From: Lentinus brumalis
Taxonomy: Eukaryota; Basidiomycota; Agaricomycetes; Polyporales; Polyporaceae
Assembly (NCBI GenBank): GCA_001792895.1
Contig: MARA01000035.1
Coordinates: forward strand, 248,001 to 312,000
DNA length: 64,000 nucleotides
Reading direction: 5' to 3'
The translations under genes and the position numbers were made by a program. The notes below the pieces were generated by a model. That model did not search any database. It was not told where the DNA came from and saw only the letters and a list, made by a program, of their open reading frames with translations. Each line of letters starts with the position of its first letter. The stretch's first letter is position 1. Below, piece by piece: positions 57,445 through 64,000 of this stretch.

Positions 57445-59430
57445 ATGTCCTCTGTACCGACAACCCGCTCTGCTACTCGGTCGACCTCGACGACTACGAA
57501 ACCCATGCCGACCGTCGCAACGACTGCTGCCGGTGGCAAAGGCAATGTGCTCACCATTACAGTTCCCGGCGGCGCCGCTAAGCAGCCCGCCGCGGTCACC
57601 ACAGTATCTAAGCCTCCGACTGCCGCCGTCCCCGCTGCGGCGGCCTCCGTGCCCTTGGTGGTGCCGCAGACTCCACCTCCTTCGGCCATCCCGATGCCCC
57701 AGGCTCCGCTGCGTCCTCAGGCGGGCCTCACGGGCATAGTGGACTCCCCCGGATCGCCTTCTCCGGCGAAAGCCGGCACAGAGTGCGTTCTCTTGTAAGT
57801 TGTCGGTCTCCAGCTTAAGTGGGCGACGACCTGACATGTGCTACTTGAACAGACCCGAATCTGGTGCAGTTAAGGAGCCCGAAGCGTGTACCGCGGTGGC
57901 CGCGGCGCCGGTCGCTGCAATCATCGACGTTGGAAGGTAACACGCATTTCCAGTACACAACTACACGTGTTGTTAATTGAGCACACCCGCAGTTCGATTG
58001 CCAACGTGGCTGCAATCAGCATCCCTGCTGAGAAGGCCGTGGTGAGGCCAGGTGCGACTGAAGAAGCGGGACTTGCTGCAAGCGTCTTAAGGTACGCCAG
58101 CCGCACATTCCAGGTGCCACATGCTGATACTTGTGCCACCAGTACCGCTGCGCCTGCTCTCATGGCATCGGCTATGCCGCCCCGATCGAACGGAACGACA
58201 CGACCCCCACTACTCTTCCTGTCCCTATCACCGTCGCTCTACGGGACGAGGGACCTGTGAGTGTCGCCGCAACGTCCACCCACCCGGGTGCGGGCAGGCA
58301 CAGTGTCGATACACGCCCGGCGTCCACACGGCTCGCGGAGAAGATGTCCGACGTCCGTACCAAGGCCCTGCAGCAGGAGTGGTACCTCGCGCTTGGTGAT
58401 GTAGTTCGCCAGAGCACGGACTGGGTGCGGGACGGCTACAGCTACGTGCGAGTGGGGAAGGATGCTGCGATGGCGGTGAAAGAGCAACTTGCAGCTCATG
58501 CTGCCGATCCCGACTCTGAGCCCTCTCCTGAATCACCGGACAGCACTCGTCACTCCGTGGTCGCAAGGATTGAGGGGGACCGGTGCTTCCTCTGCAGCGA
58601 CGGCAACTTCAGGGGCAATGTGCCCGGCATGATGTGGCAAAGGTCCTTCGCGCAGACGACTCTCACATGCCAGCTTGGTCCTCCTCCCGCTGAACATCCC
58701 GAACTAGTAGAGGACTTCAATGCCGCCATGAAGACCCTGTCGACCCTGTTACCGGAGGGCGCGGACGAGAGTTCCGGGCACATCAAGATGAAGTCATCAG
58801 GCCCTCTGCTTCGGCTGCGACACGCCGTATTTGCGGTGAGTTTGGTTGGGAATTGTACGCGGCTTTGCACGCTGACGCATGCTTTACAGCCCAAGCCAGA
58901 AGATACCGAAGGCGTGCCCAATGGCGACGGTACGCCGTCATCCCATGGTCTCTTCGTGGCACACCACTGACATGCGCCACGACAGGATCGCTCCCTGCGG
59001 AGTATACCATGCGGGGATGGCCCACATATTCGGATGCCGCGAAGGACGCACTCATTCACCTGCAGGACACACACGTCACACGGCCGTTGCCTGCGTTCGA
59101 CGTTCACGGCAAACTCATCCCACCGTCGCGCTATGTGCAGGAGCTCCGTGGCGCCACCGTCCTGGCTACCTTCGGCATCCGGTACTTCAGCATTCCGGAC
59201 AGGACCGCGACCGGAGAGAGCATCGTGAAGACCACCGTATGCTTGGACATCGCGTACCTGCGTGTCCTCATCACCCCGCCTCGGTTCACGGCCACGAAAC
59301 GATCAGCCGTGTGCCTCACCGATCCTTTCATGACAGCGGGAAAGAAGCAGAAGACGGCCCAATCCGCGTACGTCTGCCTACTCTTTGCAACGATGCTTTC
59401 CGCTGACCCTTGCGCAGGAAAACACATTAA
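57445..59430 (+). CDS. Unknown protein with Pro/Ala-rich N-terminus and possible OB-fold
   Basis: A multi-exon gene. Exon 1 (57,445 to about 57,794) encodes a Thr/Pro/Ala/Val-rich, disordered-looking segment starting MSSVPTTRSATRS. Two or three small exons follow (to about 58,130, exact junctions unresolved). A long exon to about 58,833 carries LAEKMSDVRTKALQQEWYLALGDVV and a Cys-containing EGDRCFLCSDGNF. After introns of about 54 and 38 bp the last main exon has LIPPSRYVQELRGATVLATFGIRYFSI and TTVCLDIAYLRVL, alternating strands like an OB-fold. A final intron leads to a stop at 59,430. I do not recognise the family. It is divergent from the Helitron and upstream of the gene at 59,750. Confidence 0.55.
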
Positions 59431-59749
59431 TAGATTGCGACACTGTGTTTGGGTAAACGTGGGGCGCATAGTGTGCTGCTGTTGTATACTCTCGCATTTA
59501 CCTACTTCGAACCGTTCCCGACAGTGCATATCCATATGTGGTGTTGTCCGCACTTTGTTACCGACGTGCCACTCGATCTCCCTAGTTGCCTTTACTTTGT
59601 TTCCAACCTCGTTGTTCCTTTATTCTCCCGTCGTGGTGCTAGATCGTGCCTGTATATACGCGCCCGGCCGCCATGCGTGGGTCTACCGCAATGACATATA
59701 CCGCTGTTCCACCTCAGCTTGTGAATCCAAACTGTGCCCGCATCAATCC

Positions 59750-60815
59750 ATGCCGCCCAAGAAACGACAACACGAAGACGTGGACGCGTCCAAGGATGAC
59801 GTGCACGCGAAGTTCGCGCGGTGAGTGGCCTGTCTCTATGCGATGTTTGCTGTTGTTGTCTCGGGCGTTAAATTGGCTGCTGTAGCTCGGACACAGCGTC
59901 CCCCGACTCTGTCGAAACCGAAGACCTGCTAGGCATTCGGGATGCATCTACTGGCAACATGGAAAGCGCTGCTGGCGACCGTGCGTCCGACGTGGTGCGG
60001 CATAACGGCATATCTGCACTCAAAGATCCCCCTACCACGGACGGCCAGTCAGTGGAGCACGAGGCATGGTTGAGCGGATTGGCGTTGAAGTACGTACATC
60101 CTCTGCTCTGCACGGCATCGCACAGTGGTTCATGCCCCTTCAGACGCGTCAAGACTTTCATGGTGTACGCCTCCAAGCAGCCGCAGACGTGGTTTGCACT
60201 AGGAGTTCTTCCGCGCAAACTGTTCTGGCAACCTCGCGCGCGCATGCAAGCCATCTTGAACATCGACCAGGATCTGCCCCTTCGTCTGTGGACGTGCGGG
60301 CCGATCTCCTCCTTCAACTTCCACACGGCACTGACGGATGGACTTGTGCGGTCCCGTATCTCGATCAACCTCATGCAGACGGTGGACCGGGAGGCGCTAG
60401 CGCACTTGCACGACTGCGGGCGGTGGTCTTCGACAGAGCAAAGAAAGCCGCCGACACCACCCATGGCTCGTTTCAACGCGGTCACCTACCAGAACCATAC
60501 TGGCGTGCGTATTGCTATTTCTGTGCTGCGTCGTGGTATATAAACCGTCGGACATAGGTGTTCGGGAGCATGTTCGATGCCACGGCGAAGTTCCAAGACA
60601 AGGCGCACATGACGACGATTCATCCTTGCCAGCTTCAAGTAGGTGACATCGTCCTGGTGGAGAGTATAGTGGTACGCACAGAGCGGCCGGACGGGTGGTC
60701 GGTGTCGTTCCATGCGTACGCACTGTCGGTGCTGTGCTTCTGTCCCCGTGTAGCGAGTAGTGATAACGCTTCGCCCTGTGCCGTACCTCTCGTGCAATTC
60801 CCTGGTAGCCTGTAA
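59750..60815 (+). CDS. Unknown four-exon protein, right copy (paralogue of 44,531)
   Basis: Exons 59750-59820, 59886-60089, 60144-60522 and 60558-60815 join in frame to give 303 residues; the last intron is only 35 bp. It starts MPPKKRQHEDVDASKDD (basic, nuclear-type). Conserved blocks shared with the left copy are HEAWLSGLALK, QTWFALGVLP, RLWTCGPISSFNFHTALTDG, RSRISINLMQTVDREALAHLHD and the C-terminal LQVGDIVLVESIVVRTERPDGWSVSFH. The last block has an OB-fold-like strand pattern. The two copies lie on opposite sides of the Helitron and point away from it. Divergence between them is large, so the duplication is old. Confidence 0.65.
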
Positions 60816-63800
60816 CACATCGCCGCGTGCAATGCTAAGATTGACAATGAAATGATGCCATGCCCAATGCCCAATGAGCGTGACAACACACCGCGCCACA
60901 ACACACCGCACACAAGGTATCTGCCGCGAGTCGCGGCGCTTCCCTCTAGTGGTTAAGTAGACAGAAAAGTCCAGAGAGATACTTAAGTAGACCAAATCGC
61001 AGAAAGCGCCGCGCCTGGCCTCAGAGGCGCCGTAAGGTCATGTTTGTCTCAGTTTGGCCTCCGCGCCTGAACCGTAAGGCCGACTCAGAACAGATTTGTA
61101 CCACTCACCTCTCCAAGCTCTGTCTACAGCGAGCAGTTTCCGCCATCATGCTTTGACGAACGCGCGTTTTTATAGCGATGTCGGCCACTGCTGCAGCTCC
61201 GTGCTGGCCGAGTCCGTACTGGACGGGACCGTGACGACAGTGCTGGCATCCATATACTATCCGTATACCCAAGTACGCGTCCGAACGAAAGAGGCCAGTA
61301 AGTACCAATTCTGTCAGCCTCATCTCATGAACTTTTCATAGCTTGCGTCTTTCCGGGTCAGTCGGTCCCTTGGTATTACCCATTATGACATCAGCGAAGA
61401 GTGCCACCATTTTCGACGAGGATTACTCTTTTCGACATCGAGGCTCTTCAAGCTCCCGTGACAGAAACGTCTGATGGTGGTACCCACTCGGATGTTGCAT
61501 CTTGCTGCGTCGGTGGCCTTCAGCATAGGAGCGATTCGAGGAGCGACATACTGGCGTCCGCAGGATGCGAACAAGGTCGGGAGCAGTCCTCTGATGCGTA
61601 TCCGCAGTGTCCACAGTGAGCCAATCGAAATTCACCTCTTATCCGGCGCTCCGTACACGAACACACACCAACGCTTGGTTTGGGCTTCGACAGGCTCTAC
61701 CGGCGACGACACAGTCCAAGGACTGTCCCATCTGGCCGTCAGCAGCGTCTGACCTGCAGCCACACGCCAACTTGAGAGCTTGAACCCTCCCCCCACATCG
61801 GCGCCAGAAATACAACCCGCGCACGACGCAAACAACGCTAGTCCGGTTCTCGCTGGCTCAACGCCATCCTACGTCCCTCGCCCCAGCGATGGTCGTCGCT
61901 GCGCCTTCGACACCTGATGGCGAACTCTGCGCCACGACAACAGCTGACAGGAACGAACTTGACATAGTGACCTCCCGCGAAGCGAAACCAGCAACCTACG
62001 CCTCATTACGCCGCGTCGCCTCCCCACCGGCAGCTGGACGATGCGTTCCGCCTGAAGCTAAGTGGAAGGTTGGCGGCAACAGAACAGCTGTCACATAACC
62101 GCAAGGTTCAGTGGCGTCCCTCTGATGATGGCAGTGGCAATTCGATGTCAGTGCGCAAACAAGGTGTGTCCAATAGCCCAGACGAGACTTTCCTTTGATG
62201 GCGGTCCACGTGCACCTCAGCGGCCGGGACGTTCACTCGGTTCGCAGCAGTCAATGCATCCCCGAACTTCTCTCTGATGGTGGCGCGACGCATGGGCGTT
62301 GGAAGCAGTGGACGGACGTTTTCCAAGTTCGAGGTCCGAGTCAGCGCGCGGCGCGGCACTCCGCTCAAGAGGCAGCTCTCTGGTCGTTCCAGCCCTGGCT
62401 TCGCCTTCCGAATATTCGAGTACGAAGTGCGTGCGTCGGGACCGTGTGGTCTGCTTGTGACTATGACTGAACATACGAAACGAGTGCAGCCTCGCCCTCA
62501 GCGTCTCCAGCATCAATCGCGCTCTGCGACCGGAGATTGGCAGGCGATACCTCATCTCCGCGGTCGTTCAATTTGTATTTTCCCCAGTTTGAAGTATCAC
62601 ATGTGTCTATCTTGATCATATTGGGCACTCGCCCGTAGCGAAGACATGTCAAGACCAGCGGCACATACCGCGTACCGCGTATCCTCATGTTACGCAGGTC
62701 CGCCACTCAGTCTTTAAGGTCCCGTACGCGTCAACTCCAGGCCTCGGTCTCCAGGTACACAGGTACACAAGTCCTACGTACGTCCAGTGACAGGAGATCC
62801 ATATGTCGTGTCCATCGCCGCCATTGAAGTTGCGTAACATGTCAACTGCGCAGGGGAAGAGCGGGCGAGAGCCCTTGCACTCGGGCACTGCGGAGGCACC
62901 ATCATCACCCGGGACTGACAACGGGCGTAGGGAGCACATGGCTGCTGAGCCCACCGCAGACGGTCGGCTGGCCCGCACCAATCCTTGCGGCCGCCACGAC
63001 TCAACGGGCGATGCGCACCCAATTGGGCGCGCTCTCGCGGCGCAGGAGTATGTGGCTCCGAAGGATGATACGGGGTGACCCCGCCTGTTGTGGACGCAGA
63101 CGAGCATGCGTCGGGCCAGTGTACTAGTGTAGGGATACTCGCGGGGAAGGGAAGGGAATGGCGATGAGAAACGGACTCGCCTGCTTTATAACCGCGGCCG
63201 CAGACGCGGAGTTGAGCCACCGCCACCCGCTTCCCGCTAGCCAAAGGTCGTTGTTCAGCCGGGTGGCACAAACGAGGACAACATGCGGCGGTGGCGGTAG
63301 GCTGTGGGGCGTTGTGCTCGGAGGGAGAAAGAGCTTGATGATGTTCTACAAGGTGTGTTTGCTCACGTCCTTTATACGGTGCCATGCGCTTCCGGGCGGG
63401 CGGTAGGATGACGCGCTGTGAGGGCAGAGATCCAGTCGATAAGGGGATGCTAGGCTGCATCGGTCGAAAACGCTCCGTCGGTAGAAGCAGGAACCGCACC
63501 TCGCGCTACTGACGCCGCCGCCGATGCGTCGTGAACGGATCGAAATGCGTTCGCTCAGCGCCGAGCCCTGCAAGCCGTAAATTGTATTATAATTGAGTCC
63601 CTGCAGCGGCTCGCCCTGCGTCCGATTTTTCGGCATTCTTCTGGCTTCTCGCTGGGAGGGCACGGTATGAGGCGGCGAGGATCAGCATCCTGGTGTGGCC
63701 GGAGCGTCAGCGGATGGAATAAGACGAGCGTATCTCTGAGAGGAGGTCTTCCAAGGGTCCCCACATGAACGTGTGACTTTGTATATAATATGCGCACGGG

Positions 63801-64000
63801 ACCATTGTCAGGAGCAAGTGGGCTAGCCGGTATCAGGGAGTGCAGATACGATAGGTAGCGCCAGGATCGCGAGACATGGCGTGCAAGAGTCGCCGACTTA
63901 CCGGTAGCATGGGTACCTTCAGCGCTACAAGAGCTACGACTCTCTGACCGCAGAAAAACATCATATGCGAGACTGCGCGAGGGCGGTGGTACTACACGGC
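60816..64000. other. Right end of window, weak coding signals only
   Basis: About 60,940-61,080 is rich in GGCCT/CGCC words and repeated TTAAGTAGAC-like motifs. 62,803-63,078 (+) is an open frame of 91 codons starting MSCPSPPLKLRNMSTAQG with GC-rich third positions, and the opposite strand is also open over 62,774-63,499; neither matches a family I know. A TATATAAT-type box lies near 63,781-63,790. No repeat, RNA gene or telomere was seen. Confidence 0.35.

Noticed and set aside
62774..63499. Long minus-strand frame of 241 codons
   Set aside because: The composition is Pro/Arg/Ser-rich with no conserved motif, and the opposite strand is equally open. In GC-rich DNA this length is not enough.

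Overview
This window reads as nuclear DNA from an Agaricomycete (mushroom-forming basidiomycete). The evidence is a large family of FunK1-type fungal kinases, BTB and F-box families typical of these fungi, genes cut by many 35-88 bp GT-AG introns, a ribosomal protein gene (eL8) with basidiomycete-like exons, and a fungal-type Helitron. A Polyporales source is my guess. No tRNA, rRNA or telomere repeat was recognised.

Layout. Positions 1-31,900 are a mosaic of duplicated and decaying gene blocks. The building blocks are FunK1 kinases (two near-complete genes at 15,390-17,780 (-) and 28,634-31,068 (+), plus about ten remnants), BTB/POZ genes (one intact at 4,801-5,942, two broken), and an unrecognised Gln-rich three-exon gene (intact at 6,521-7,171, one frameshifted copy, four or more remnants). 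Two intracellular class-3 lipase genes (8,525-10,128 and 34,971-36,578) are a segmental duplication that kept its TATA promoter. The eL8 gene (32,114-33,240) is the only clear housekeeping gene. Positions 36,600-41,000 hold no convincing gene.

Positions 41,000-60,800 have a different character: dense genes, very short introns and a Helitron. The Helitron (48,686-56,949, minus strand) encodes a DUF6570-like N-terminus, a Rep/HUH nuclease and a PIF1-like helicase. It is interrupted by a 2.25 kb fold-back DNA transposon (53,630-55,884) flanked by a 7 bp direct repeat, and by a 1-base frameshift in helicase motif III. On either side sit two copies of one unknown four-exon gene (44,531-45,607 minus; 59,750-60,815 plus). 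Three proteins of one F-box-associated family lie to the left, and another unknown gene with a possible OB-fold lies to the right. Positions 60,816-64,000 have only weak coding signals.

Interpretation. The left half shows birth and death of kinase/BTB/F-box clusters. The right half may be a Helitron with captured or co-travelling genes, but no Helitron terminus was found, so the element's limits are unknown. Exon limits were placed by eye using splice signals and comparison between copies inside the window.
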